Part shown: positions 25,947 through 34,587 of the stretch, in pieces
Layout: each line of letters starts with the position of its first letter
Numbering within the stretch: position 1 is the stretch's first letter
Source: Cytophagales bacterium
GTDB lineage: Bacteria; Bacteroidota; Bacteroidia; Cytophagales; Cyclobacteriaceae
Reading direction: 5' to 3'
DNA: 39,027 bases
NCBI GenBank assembly: GCA_025358885.1
Contig: JANYHW010000059.1
Location: 1 to 39,027 of the forward strand
Notes under the pieces: generated by a model
What the model was told of the DNA's origin: nothing
Databases searched by the model: none
What the model saw: the letters and a program-made list of their open reading frames with translations, nothing else
Made by a program: the position numbers and the translations under genes

Positions 25947-26948
25947 ATGAAAAGGACCACTTCCAGTAATGTACAACTAGGACTCTTCGTGACCATCGGC
26001 CTGATATTCCTGCTGGCATCCCTCTACCTGATTGGCAACAACCAGAATCTGTTTGATTCAACATTTGAAGTCCACGCAACATTCTACAATGTAAGCGGAT
26101 TAACCAAAGGCAACAATGTGAGGTTCTCTGGAATAGATGTAGGCACCATCAAGCAGGTGGAGATTATCAGTGACACCTCGGTGAACGTGACCATGGTCAT
26201 CCAGGATGAAGTCCGTCCATTCATCAAGAAAACGTCGGTCGCCTCAGTAGGTACAGACGGCCTTATGGGAAATAAACTCATCAATATCACCAACCTGTCA
26301 ACAACCATGGGAGAAACAATCGAACCCGGTGGAATGCTGGTCACCAGCAAAGCAATTGAAACTGATAACATGCTCAGGACTCTTGATCAGACCAACAAGA
26401 ACCTGTATGACATAACCAGCGACATCAAGCGGATCACCCAAAAAGTCAACAATAACAATTCCCTTTGGAGCATCCTGATGGACACCACGGTGGCAGACAA
26501 TCTTAAGCAATCCATCAGCAGCGTTCGTCAAACCACCAGGAATACCGCCAACTTTACGAATGAATTGAATCGGCTTCTGAATGACCTCAAGGCCGGAAAA
26601 GGCGCAGCGGGTGCGATACTCCTGGACTCAATTTCGTCTGTCAAATTAAGAAGCAGTATTCAACAACTCCAGGAAGCCAGTAACAAGGCGTTGAAGGTCA
26701 CCAATGATATCAAGCTGCTGACCGAAAAGATGAAGAAAGGCGAAGGGGGCGCCGGGGTGCTAATGAGTGATAGCATATTTGCCAAAGACCTTAAGAAAAC
26801 CATGCACAATATTACTGAGGGTTCAGCGCGCTTTGATGAAAATATGGAAGCTATGAAGCACAATTTTCTTTTCAAGGGCTACTTCAAGGACCAGGAGAAG
26901 GAATTGAAGAAACAGAAACAAGATTCATTAAAAAAGGCCAGGAAATAA
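25947..26948 (+). CDS. mlaD: MlaD-like MCE-domain protein
   Basis: 333-aa protein with one N-terminal membrane helix (about 10-28, LGLFVTIGLIFLLASLYLIG) and an MCE domain (about 38-120: VHATFYNVSGLTKGNNVRFSGIDVGTIKQVEI and VGTDGLMGNKLINI). The C-terminal 200 residues are long helices with Gly-rich breaks (AGKGAAGAILLD, KGEGGAGVLMSD), longer than E. coli MlaD, and could form a periplasm-spanning tube as in other long MCE proteins. It should bind lipids on the periplasmic side for transport by MlaE/F. 12 bp separate it from the hibernation factor gene. Confidence 0.92.
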   Translation: MKRTTSSNVQLGLFVTIGLIFLLASLYLIGNNQNLFDSTFEVHATFYNVSGLTKGNNVRFSGIDVGTIKQVEIISDTSVNVTMVIQDEVRPFIKKTSVASVGTDGLMGNKLINITNLSTTMGETIEPGGMLVTSKAIETDNMLRTLDQTNKNLYDITSDIKRITQKVNNNNSLWSILMDTTVADNLKQSISSVRQTTRNTANFTNELNRLLNDLKAGKGAAGAILLDSISSVKLRSSIQQLQEASNKALKVTNDIKLLTEKMKKGEGGAGVLMSDSIFAKDLKKTMHNITEGSARFDENMEAMKHNFLFKGYFKDQEKELKKQKQDSLKKARK

Positions 26949-26960
26949 ACAACAGCATAT

Positions 26961-27305
26961 ATGAAGACCATCATCCAATCACCGCATATTAAGGTAACCG
27001 AAAAGCTGCAACGCACCATGGAACAGAAATTTGAGAAACTGGACAGGCTTTTCGACAGAATTGAATTGTGCAGCATTGTGCTGAAGCAGGAGAAAAATAA
27101 CCGACAGGAAAACTGTATTACCGAAGCCAAACTGTCTGTACCCGGCAATGACTTGTTTGCAACAGCCAAGGCAGCAAGTTTCGAAACTGCCGCAGACAAA
27201 GTTTACCTTGAAATTGAAAGTCAATTGAGGAAGCACAAGGCCAAGCTTACAAAGAAAGCCACCCTGCCTGGTGATCATTTTGCAAATGATGAAGAACTGG
27301 AATAA
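26961..27305 (+). CDS. hpf: Ribosome hibernation-promoting factor (short HPF/RaiA type)
   Basis: 114-aa protein of the HPF/YfiA domain, which binds the decoding site of the 30S subunit and silences or dimerises ribosomes in stationary phase. It opens MKTIIQSPHIKVTEKLQRTMEQKFEKLDRLF and keeps the ATAKAASFETAADKVYLEIESQLRKHK helix of the family; there is no long C-terminal dimerisation domain. It directly follows mlaD by 12 bp, so it is probably read from the same transcript and under the palindrome at 23902. An overlapping frame into the next gene (from 27271) is not a better start for either gene. Confidence 0.88.
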   Translation: MKTIIQSPHIKVTEKLQRTMEQKFEKLDRLFDRIELCSIVLKQEKNNRQENCITEAKLSVPGNDLFATAKAASFETAADKVYLEIESQLRKHKAKLTKKATLPGDHFANDEELE

Positions 27306-27372
27306 TAGAAAAATTTCAAATTATTGGTTGCGAACCGGCCTAATATTTCTCAGTCCAATGCTGTCTCTCACT

Positions 27373-28397
27373 ATGAAATACATTCTTCCGATAGGGTTAC
27401 TGTTGACCATTTTCTCGTGTAAACAAAGTCCTGAAAAGACTAGCCCCGTGGTTGAGTCCATTTCGGAATCCGTGTATGCTTCCGGGGTAGTGAAGAGTGA
27501 AAATCAATACCAGGTCTATTCTACGGTCAGCGGACTTATCCAGGAAATCCTGGTTAACGAAGGTGATCGGGTAAAAAAAGGCGACCCACTCATGAAGATC
27601 TTGAATGAGCCGTCCAAACTGAATGCCGATAATGCAAGGCTGGCAGCGGATTACGCTGATCTAAGGGCTAACCAGGACAAACTTCGTGAGGCAAAAGCTT
27701 CACTTGATCTCGCTTTGACCAAAATGAAAAATGACTCACTTCTGTACGTGAGGCAGAAGAATATGAAAGCAAAAGGCGTTGGGAGCCAGGTGGAGCTTGA
27801 ACAGCGGGAACTGGCTTATAAAAACTCAGAATTTGTGTCGAACCAGTCAAAGACAACCCTGAAACTATACAGTGCCCTTGCCGGTGACTATACCATCAGG
27901 GCAGATGCAAACGCCAAAGTATATAAAGTCCTCAGAGAAAAAGGTGAGTTTGTCAACACACTTAACCCGGTGGCTATTGTCGGCGATGCAGATGCCTTCC
28001 TTATTGAATTGAAAGTGGATGAGTATGACATCGCCAGAATTCAATCAGGGCAAAAGGTAGTCATCAGCATGGACAGCTATAAAGGAAAAGTTTTTGAGGG
28101 CATCGTGAGTAAAATTGAGCCTTGATGAATGAGCAAACCCGCTCATTCACGGTAAAGGCGGCATTCATTGCAAAGCCCGAGACCCTTTACCCAGGACTTT
28201 CCGTCGAGGCTAATATTGTCATCCAATCAAAGGAGATGGCTTTAACCATCCCAAGAAGTTATCTTCTCCCGGATTCCACAGTCCACCTGTCCAAAGGAGT
28301 AATCAGAAAAGTAAAGGTTGGCCTGGCTGATTATCAAAAAGTTGAAATACTTGATGGGCTGAACAAAGATGACGTGATCTACAAGCCTGTGCAATGA
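27373..28397 (+). pseudogene. HlyD/MFP-family periplasmic adaptor lipoprotein, split by a frameshift near 28122
   Basis: Adaptor subunit of an ABC efflux system. The first part (27373-28125, 250 aa) has a lipobox (Cys16 in TIFSC), a lipoyl-like half (YQVYSTVSGLIQEILVNEGD), a helical hairpin, the second half (FVNTLNPVAIVGD) and ends VSKIEP then TGA. The second part continues immediately in the -1 frame (28122-28397), starting MMNEQTRSFTVKAAF, which in this family directly follows the I-P segment in one protein. One lost base near 28120-28124 explains it. No slippery heptamer is visible. The 3' end overlaps the permease start by 4 bp, so the operon was recently intact; a sequencing error is as likely as a real mutation. 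Confidence 0.8.
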
Positions 28398-29653
28398 AGT
28401 CACACCTCATCATCCGGATTGCAAAATCCCTCCTGCTCGCCAGGTGGAGACAAACACTGGTGGCCGCAGTAGGTGTTACATTCAGCATCGCCATGTTCAT
28501 TACCCTTCTGGGGTTTATGAATGGTCTTAACAAACTGCTTGATGGTTTGATCATCAATCGTATTGCCCATGTTCGTTTGTTTAAAGAAATAAAACCTAAT
28601 GCGCATCAGCCAATCAATTCCTCCGATCGATTCAAGCATAGCTATAACTTCATACGAACTGTAAAGTCTGAGAGCAGCCGGCAGGCGATTTACAATAGTG
28701 GAGCCGTCCTCCGCGCGCTTAAGAAAGATGATCGCGTATCGGGTGTTGCGCCCAGGATAACCGCCCAGGTATTTTTCAATGACGGCGTGGTTGATATCAC
28801 AGGGGTTATTAACGGTATTGATGTAGAGGCAGAAAGCCATTTATTTCATTTCAACGAGTATGTGACGGCTGGCAAACCGATAGACCTGAAGCATGTGTCC
28901 AGCAGCATAATTCTTGGAAAGGGGTTGGCTGCCAAACTTCTCGCCAACATTGGCGATGTCGTTCAGGTTACCACAGCCCAGCAAGAACGTTTCTCCTTGA
29001 AAGTTGTTGGCTACTTTCAGTCAGGCCTCCAGGAGGTAGACAAAACCCAGAGTTTCGCTTCATTGGCAACGACACAAAAGATTCTGGCCAGGCCCAGTGA
29101 TTACATAACCGATATTCAGGTCAAGCTCAATGACCTGAGCCTGGCTCCCGGGGTGGCAAGGGAATACGCTAAACTTTTTGATACCGAAACAGAGGACATT
29201 CAAACGGCCAATGCGCAGTTCGAAACAGGTTCATTTATTCGTTCACTTATTTCCTATTCTGTGGGGATCACTTTGCTGATTGTCGCCGGCTTTGGTATTT
29301 ATAATATCCTCAACATGATGATTTATGAAAAAATGGACTCTATCGCCATACTCAAGGCTACCGGCTTTTCAGGCTTTGATGTCAACAGAATCTTTATTGC
29401 CATTGCGCTCAGCATCGGGTTTTTCGGAGGCATAGTTGGGCTTCTGTTTGGGTTCCTGCTCTCCTCCATTATCGATCAGATTCCCTTCAATACGGCAGCG
29501 CTTCCCACGATCAAGACTTATCCCATTGACTATAACCCTGTATTCTATTTGATCGCTACCACCTTTTCTCTTGTTACCACCTACCTGGCAGGCTGGGCAC
29601 CCGCAAGAAAGGCTAGTAAGATAGACCCGGTTGTCATCATTCGAGGCAAATAA
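28394..29653 (+). CDS. FtsX/MacB-like ABC transporter permease
   Basis: 419-aa inner-membrane permease with the MacB/LolC/FtsX topology: one N-terminal membrane helix (about 21-43), a large periplasmic domain (about 50-275) and three C-terminal helices (about 284-306, 330-353, 378-400), closing with WAPARKASKIDPVVIIRGK, the family's coupling end. With a HlyD-type adaptor upstream and a LolD-type ATPase downstream it forms a tripartite efflux system or lipoprotein-release-like machine. The start overlaps the adaptor stop by 4 bp. The substrate is unknown. Confidence 0.92.
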   Translation: MKSHLIIRIAKSLLLARWRQTLVAAVGVTFSIAMFITLLGFMNGLNKLLDGLIINRIAHVRLFKEIKPNAHQPINSSDRFKHSYNFIRTVKSESSRQAIYNSGAVLRALKKDDRVSGVAPRITAQVFFNDGVVDITGVINGIDVEAESHLFHFNEYVTAGKPIDLKHVSSSIILGKGLAAKLLANIGDVVQVTTAQQERFSLKVVGYFQSGLQEVDKTQSFASLATTQKILARPSDYITDIQVKLNDLSLAPGVAREYAKLFDTETEDIQTANAQFETGSFIRSLISYSVGITLLIVAGFGIYNILNMMIYEKMDSIAILKATGFSGFDVNRIFIAIALSIGFFGGIVGLLFGFLLSSIIDQIPFNTAALPTIKTYPIDYNPVFYLIATTFSLVTTYLAGWAPARKASKIDPVVIIRGK

Positions 29654-29657
29654 GGCT

Positions 29658-30338
29658 ATGGGCGAAAATGTACTTCAAGCAAAGGGAATCTGCAAAAGTT
29701 TTCATGACCCGGTAAGGATAATGGTGTTGAAGGACGTGACATTCTCCATCAGCAAAGGAGAGTTTGTATCCGTTATCGGCAAGTCAGGCTGTGGTAAATC
29801 TACCCTGCTTTACATCCTCTCCACAATGGATACAGATTACAAGGGGGAATTATTCATTGATCAGGAAAATATGCTGGGCAGATCCGAAAAGCAGCTCGCT
29901 CGTATAAGAAACGAAAAGATTGGCTTCGTATTCCAGTTTCATTATCTGCTCAATGAATTCACCGTCCTGGAAAATGTAATGCTCCCCGGCTTGAAACTTG
30001 CCCGCTGGCCAGAAGCGGAGGTCAAGCTCCGGGCATTGGAAAAACTGAGGATGCTGGACATCCAGGCGCTTTCAGGCAAGATGGCAAATCAATTGTCGGG
30101 CGGAGAAAAACAAAGGGTTGCCATCGCACGCGCGCTCATCAATGATCCAATTATTATTATGTGTGATGAACCTACAGGTAACCTGGACAAGGCCAATGGC
30201 TTGACGGTTTTTAATATTTTTAAATTACTTGCACAGGAACAACACCAAACCCTCCTGGTGGTTACACACGATCAGGAATTTGCAAAGAATACCCACCGCA
30301 TTATAGAAATGGACGATGGCAGAATCGTTAGGCAATAG
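29658..30338 (+). CDS. LolD/MacB-like ABC ATPase
   Basis: 226-aa ATPase partner of the upstream permease. Start taken at ATG 29658, 4 bp after the permease stop; a TTG at 29631 would overlap the permease. Walker A is GKSGCGKST, the signature is LSGGEKQRVAIARAL, Walker B is IIIMCDEPTGNLD, H-loop VVTHD; the GNLD form of Walker B is typical of the LolD/MacB/FtsE group. The gene ends 2 bp before a Crp/Fnr-type palindrome that belongs to the next gene. Confidence 0.94.
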   Translation: MGENVLQAKGICKSFHDPVRIMVLKDVTFSISKGEFVSVIGKSGCGKSTLLYILSTMDTDYKGELFIDQENMLGRSEKQLARIRNEKIGFVFQFHYLLNEFTVLENVMLPGLKLARWPEAEVKLRALEKLRMLDIQALSGKMANQLSGGEKQRVAIARALINDPIIIMCDEPTGNLDKANGLTVFNIFKLLAQEQHQTLLVVTHDQEFAKNTHRIIEMDDGRIVRQ

Positions 30339-30340
30339 GT

Positions 30341-30354
30341 ATGATGAAAGTCAT
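30341..30354 (+). promoter_or_regulatory. FNR-geometry palindrome, site 2 (upstream of first usp)
   Basis: ATGATGAAAGTCAT, identical to the minus-strand sequence of site 1. It lies 130 bp upstream of the universal stress protein gene and just after the ABC ATPase stop. Confidence 0.65.
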
Positions 30355-30483
30355 GCCCCGCTTTGTCCTTTGTCATCGTCGATTTTAGGTCCAACAACTA
30401 GTTTTACAGAGCCTACACACCGAAAGAATATGTGTGTTCCAGCTCAAATTGAGTGCATTCACGAACATCTAATCAATAACACT

Positions 30484-31296
30484 ATGAAAAAGATATTGTG
30501 CCCAACTGACTTCTCTGAAACAGCCGCACAAGCCATCGAGTATGCTGCAAAATTATGCAAGACAATTGATGCAGAACTTACCTTACTGAATGTCCAGTCT
30601 GTTCTTTCCCTTCCTCCGGTCGAAGTCATCAAGGGTAAGTTTCTGGCGACGGAGCCTATTCGCGAACGACTGGAGGACTTGAGCTATCAGGTGATGGAAG
30701 CTTTCAAGATTACCTGTCTTACCGAAGTCCAACCCTCCAATCAGAGTTTGAGCGACATTATTTCCAGCCGCGCGAGGGATTTTGACATGATTGTAATGGG
30801 CACGAATGGCGCAGATGATTACTCCCAATTCTTCTTCGGTAGTAATTCTTATCAGGTGGCCAGGGCGTCGTCTGTACCTGTAGTGCTGATCCCCAGCGGC
30901 TGCGGAAAGCTGGACATTAACAACATGGTGTTTGCCTTTGATTATGAAGGCCAGCAAAAACCGCCCATTGAACAGGTTACAGAATGGACAACACTCCTGA
31001 ACATAAAGGTCACCATTTTACAGGTCAAGGATCACTATTCGAGGGAAGTTGAGGTGAATTCAAAAGAGATTGAGGAGAACCATAAAGTCTACACAGACCA
31101 CATGGGTGTTGATTTTGATACAGTCTATTCGGATGAAGTTGTAGACTGCATCAATCATTACGTCCTTCAAAAAAAGGCTGATGCCCTCGCTCTTTGTACC
31201 ATCGACCACGGTTTAATAAAATCACTTTTTCACAAGAGCATTATCAAAGCCTTAAGTTCAACAGTTAACTATCCCCTCTTCATTTTTCATGAATAG
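30484..31296 (+). CDS. Universal stress protein, two Usp domains
   Basis: 270-aa cytoplasmic protein. Start at ATG 30484 (MKKILCPTDFSETAAQ), the standard Usp beginning; a longer frame from 30316 is not supported. The first domain (1-140) has the ATP-binding motif G-2X-G-9X-G-S in MGTNGADDYSQFFFGSNSY. The second domain (about 145-270) lacks this motif and is degenerate. Tandem Usp proteins are common in Bacteroidota and respond to starvation, low oxygen or membrane stress. A Crp/Fnr-type site lies 130 bp upstream. It is convergent with the receiver-Crp gene. Confidence 0.92.
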   Translation: MKKILCPTDFSETAAQAIEYAAKLCKTIDAELTLLNVQSVLSLPPVEVIKGKFLATEPIRERLEDLSYQVMEAFKITCLTEVQPSNQSLSDIISSRARDFDMIVMGTNGADDYSQFFFGSNSYQVARASSVPVVLIPSGCGKLDINNMVFAFDYEGQQKPPIEQVTEWTTLLNIKVTILQVKDHYSREVEVNSKEIEENHKVYTDHMGVDFDTVYSDEVVDCINHYVLQKKADALALCTIDHGLIKSLFHKSIIKALSSTVNYPLFIFHE

Positions 31297-31386
31297 TACT
31301 GCTCATTCGGATGACAATGGCTAGCATGCAAGGTACTGGAGGAAAACTATGTAATGTCCTTGGTTGTTGAGAATCAGATTTTCTGA

Positions 31387-32445
31387 TTAGTGGCGCAACA
31401 TCTTTTCGAGGCCTGCAGGATTCACAATCCGAATTCCCCCATTGACCAGGTCAATCATACCTTCATCCTTGAAGTCTGCCAATGTGCGGTTAAGGGATTC
31501 CGTTGCCGTACCGACGATATTGGAAATATCTTTCCGGGCTATGGTGATGGTCTGTTTGGAGGCAGGTGGACCGGAAACCTTGTTCAACTTGAGCAAGGTA
31601 CCCGCCACCCGTTGTCTCACGGACTGGTATGCCAGGTCAAGTAACCTGTTTTCTGCCTCCGAAAGATTATTGGATAATAATTGAATGAATTTTCTGGCCA
31701 TATCCTTGCTGGAATAGATAAGGATCTGAAAGTCCTGCTTGGGGATAATGGCGATCTCGGCATCTTCGAGAACCATCGCGGTCTCATGACTGGGGGCATC
31801 TTCCAGCAGGGAAACGTAGCCCAGAAAATCTCCGGGGTTATGAATGCCTGTAATGAGTTCCTTCCCCTCCTCATTCGATTTATAAGTCTTTATCCTACCC
31901 TTATTGATGAAATAAACATCATTAAGAGTCTGTCCCTCCATGAAGAGAAACTCCCTCTTATGACATGTACGAACGTGACGTTTCTCTGAAAGCTTTTGAA
32001 AATCTTTTAATTCCTTGGCATGATTGAAGAAAAGATTTACTCCATCCAGGTCATTGTTATAAGTTGAATGCATAAAAGCCCTCTTCTTCAGCCTGAGTTC
32101 AACGACTTTGAGTAAGTCCAGTCCGTCAAATGGTTTAGTGACATAATCATCCGCACCCAGATTCATGCCCCTGCGAAAATCACTTCGGTCAGCTTTTGCC
32201 GTAAGAAAAACAAATGGAATGTCTGCAGTCTCAGGATTCGTACTTAGCAAATGTAAAACGCCGTATCCGTCCAACTCGGGCATCATGATATCGCAGAGCA
32301 CCAGATCGGGATGATACTTCTGTGCGGCTTCCACACCTGCTTTCCCGTTGGATGCCGTGATCACGGAATATCGTGCAAGGCTTAAAATTGCAGAGATGTT
32401 CTCAGCCATTTCAGGATTATCCTCAATTACCAATATGGTACTCAT
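31387..32445 (-). CDS. Receiver-Crp/Fnr fusion transcription regulator
   Basis: 352-aa regulator with a response-regulator domain (1-120) joined to a Crp/Fnr-type effector domain and helix-turn-helix. Phosphoacceptor Asp52 (LVLCDIMMPELDG), acidic pair Glu8-Asp9, Thr82 and Lys104 are present. The cyclic-nucleotide-binding-like domain (about 150-270) has GDFLGYVSLLEDAPSHETAM, where the cAMP-binding Arg of CRP is replaced by His, so cAMP binding is unlikely. There is no N-terminal Fe-S cysteine cluster. The recognition helix is TATESLNRTLADF (Glu316, Asn319, Arg320), FNR-like ExxSR with Asn for Ser. Start at 32445 is supported by a GGAGG at 32454-32458, 8 nt upstream. A matching palindrome lies 76 bp upstream. 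No sensor kinase is in the window. Confidence 0.93.
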   Translation of the reverse strand: MSTILVIEDNPEMAENISAILSLARYSVITASNGKAGVEAAQKYHPDLVLCDIMMPELDGYGVLHLLSTNPETADIPFVFLTAKADRSDFRRGMNLGADDYVTKPFDGLDLLKVVELRLKKRAFMHSTYNNDLDGVNLFFNHAKELKDFQKLSEKRHVRTCHKREFLFMEGQTLNDVYFINKGRIKTYKSNEEGKELITGIHNPGDFLGYVSLLEDAPSHETAMVLEDAEIAIIPKQDFQILIYSSKDMARKFIQLLSNNLSEAENRLLDLAYQSVRQRVAGTLLKLNKVSGPPASKQTITIARKDISNIVGTATESLNRTLADFKDEGMIDLVNGGIRIVNPAGLEKMLRH

Positions 32446-32453
32446 AGAACTTG

Positions 32454-32458
32454 CCTCC
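32454..32458 (-). promoter_or_regulatory. Strong ribosome binding site deciding the receiver-Crp start
   Basis: GGAGG on the minus strand, 8 nt before the ATG at 32445. It shows that the upstream TTG of the longer frame (32463) is not the start. Such a strong Shine-Dalgarno is unusual among the genes here. Confidence 0.65.
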
Positions 32459-32520
32459 AACAACGAGACAAAATAAAAATGTAAGCGTGAGAAGCGTACT
32501 GATTACAGTCAGTCAAGAAT

Positions 32521-32534
32521 ATGACTCACATCAT
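32521..32534 (-). promoter_or_regulatory. FNR-geometry palindrome, site 3 (upstream of the receiver-Crp gene)
   Basis: ATGATGTGAGTCAT on the minus strand, same half-sites and spacing as the other three, with a different 4-nt centre. It lies 76 bp before the start of the regulator gene, suggesting autoregulation. Confidence 0.6.
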
Positions 32535-32579
32535 GCGGAAAAATATTGGAACTTTTCGACCTATTTGACTTCAAAAAGC

Positions 32580-33308
32580 CTATTTGTAATGTTTGGCAAT
32601 CTTTGCCTTCAGTGTTGCGAGATCCGCTTTGGAGGTAGTCTTTAGCCGCTTCAGCTCATCAGCAGCTTTGTTCTTCCTCAGGACAGGCATTAGCATCTGC
32701 TTGTCATGCCACAAGCCAACAATTTTCTCCACATCCTTATAAAACGCATCATTCCGGGAACGATCCTCTAACCACCGCAGGTAAATTAGTTCCTTGGCAA
32801 TTTTACGCGCTTTATGAAGGTCCTTTAGGCTAAATGACGGAAACAATAATTGCTTTATCTGGTACTCCTTTTTTTTGAGGTATTTTTTCGCCTCTGCTTT
32901 ATCTACTGAACCCGCCACCTTTACGAGCTTCTTCTTATGAAGTTTGACAATAGTCATAAACTGTGGAACTTCTTTCTGAAAGGCGCCACTTAGTACATCG
33001 GACTTGCCTGCCTTAGGAATTTCAGAATCAGGGACTCCGGAAATCTCATATAGAAGCAATAACTTATATAACACATCCGATTGCCTGATTTCTCCTGCTC
33101 TCCTGAAGATAGTCCTGAACGGAATAAACTGCCGGTGTCCCTTGAATTTCTTCACGCTGGCATCCATCAGGTTTAGAACTACCTTTATTTTTTTTACATC
33201 TACCCTGATAGCATGCAGTACTTCAGGGTCCCGAAGCTGGCCATAACTCTCCAGGTTCTTCGTGAGGCTGCGGAATCTTTTGTTTGTATATGATCTGAGT
33301 CGCTTCAT
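32580..33308 (-). CDS. CHAD domain protein
   Basis: 242-aa basic, helical protein. Start taken at ATG 33308 (MKRLRSYTNKRF); a TTG at 33362 would add 18 residues. The CHAD (conserved histidine alpha-helical) domain is shown by LHAIRVDVKKIKVVLNLM (about 35-52) and the basic helices that follow. CHAD domains bind polyphosphate in other bacteria, so a role in polyphosphate granules or stress is likely. It is 86 bp downstream of the eRF1-like gene on the same strand and probably co-transcribed with it. Confidence 0.82.
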   Translation of the reverse strand: MKRLRSYTNKRFRSLTKNLESYGQLRDPEVLHAIRVDVKKIKVVLNLMDASVKKFKGHRQFIPFRTIFRRAGEIRQSDVLYKLLLLYEISGVPDSEIPKAGKSDVLSGAFQKEVPQFMTIVKLHKKKLVKVAGSVDKAEAKKYLKKKEYQIKQLLFPSFSLKDLHKARKIAKELIYLRWLEDRSRNDAFYKDVEKIVGLWHDKQMLMPVLRKNKAADELKRLKTTSKADLATLKAKIAKHYK

Positions 33309-33394
33309 TTTTCCTATGCCATTTCCCAATAACAGGCTAAAGCAACGGACTTCATCAACCAACGTGGAAAGTTACCTGCGATTTGTCCAAACTG

Positions 33395-34534
33395 TCAATT
33401 TGTTCCGGAGGCCATGTTCTTGTATCTCAACACCATAGCAATGTGATGGTATTTCTTCAGTCCCTCATTTTCAACAAATACAATTTTTCCTCTCTTTTCG
33501 CGGACGGTTTGAATCAAATTATCCACCGCATCGGCGACCACCTGGTATTCGCCATTGGGTGGGAAGGTATGAATATTATGTTCATCATTTCTTTTGAAGT
33601 AGGCCTTCCTCCTGTAATCCTTTTCCACCGCCAGCAACAGCCCCTTTCCATCATGTGCGGCTTTCCATACCTCTTCCAGTCCTTCCACGACCCTGTGGTC
33701 CCCGAAGTCTTCATCCAACTTCCGAATAACCATGTCTTGCTTACCAATTTTGAAATTGAAAATAGTCTGATGGAACTTGCTGATCATTTCGGACGAGAAA
33801 GTGCGATGATGGGAGACGGCCAGGGTTCCTGCCACCAGGTCACGGTGCTCCGTGACTCTCATGAAGGCGGATGTTTCTTCTGCCGGCCCGCATAAAATAA
33901 TAAGGTCCTGATTTTTGAGATACTTGTGAAGAAACCGGTCGGTCTCTTTGAAAAAGATATGCATCCTTTCCTTGGCTAATCCTAACTTATCCTTTTCATA
34001 GGACTTCATATTCTCGCCAAAGGATGTTCCCCTGCTTGGTTTGGCATATTGATGATCATCAACATACAATGCAGGGAAGTTGGAATCCATAAGTTCTTTG
34101 AGCTCATTGTGCTGACTCCTGTAGAGATTGATTTTGTTCTTCGCAAGCATTAGCACATAGAAGGAAGATGAAAATTCGCGATAGTAAAATAAGTTGCGCG
34201 TCTCAAATGAATCAGCCATACTGATCATCTCATGAACATCGAAAGGAAAATACAGGATTTCTGCAACATCGGGAGAAACAAATATGCCAACGCCCTTGCC
34301 TAATTTCTTAGTGTCAATCCCTACTGCCAATCTTTCAAAGTTCATGTTCACTTTGCTCATGTCACCTGGGGTCACTTCTTTTCGATGTGACAACAGTGTC
34401 CTTGCCTTATTTAAGTTTTTCTTAATTATTCCCTTATTAAGAAAGCGCATGGCGGAATAGCCGGTCGTTGGAATGATCACGGTCAGGCAGGGTTTTCCTT
34501 TGTATTGAATTAGTTTTTCAACCTGGGAAAGCAT
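33395..34534 (-). CDS. Bacterial archaeo-eukaryotic release factor-like protein (baeRF family)
   Basis: 379-aa cytoplasmic protein. Start at ATG 34534 (MLSQVEKLIQYKGKPCLTVIIP); a longer frame from 34615 would run back through a terminator. The layout matches the baeRF group, bacterial relatives of eRF1/Pelota: N-terminal VTVYIPT-like strand (CLTVIIPTTG), a middle domain (LDLIILCGPAEETSAFMR region) and a C-terminal eRF1 domain-3-like end (KIVFVENEGLKKYHHIAMVLRY). Members are proposed to act on stalled or stress-modified ribosomes; direct function is not established. The subfamily is uncertain. It lies in a stress cluster. Confidence 0.75.
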   Translation of the reverse strand: MLSQVEKLIQYKGKPCLTVIIPTTGYSAMRFLNKGIIKKNLNKARTLLSHRKEVTPGDMSKVNMNFERLAVGIDTKKLGKGVGIFVSPDVAEILYFPFDVHEMISMADSFETRNLFYYREFSSSFYVLMLAKNKINLYRSQHNELKELMDSNFPALYVDDHQYAKPSRGTSFGENMKSYEKDKLGLAKERMHIFFKETDRFLHKYLKNQDLIILCGPAEETSAFMRVTEHRDLVAGTLAVSHHRTFSSEMISKFHQTIFNFKIGKQDMVIRKLDEDFGDHRVVEGLEEVWKAAHDGKGLLLAVEKDYRRKAYFKRNDEHNIHTFPPNGEYQVVADAVDNLIQTVREKRGKIVFVENEGLKKYHHIAMVLRYKNMASGTN

Positions 34535-34559
34535 AGTCTTGAAGTTTATCTTGAATTGA

Positions 34560-34587
34560 ATGATGAGAGAAAAATGATGAGAGAAAA
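34560..34587 (+). repeat. Perfect 14-bp tandem duplication
   Basis: ATGATGAGAGAAAA occurs twice without interruption (34560-34573 and 34574-34587), between the eRF1-like gene and the hsp20 terminator. It probably arose by slippage. Confidence 0.85.

Noticed and set aside
28116-28125. Programmed -1 frameshifting as the explanation for the split adaptor gene
   Set aside because: No X-XXY-YYZ heptamer or following structure is visible at the junction; a mutation or sequence error is simpler.
31372-31388. AATCAGA/TCTGATT inverted repeat between usp1 and the receiver-Crp gene as an operator or terminator
   Set aside because: It has a 3-base centre, overlaps the stop codon of the regulator gene, has no T-run and does not match the four ATGAT-N4-GTCAT sites.
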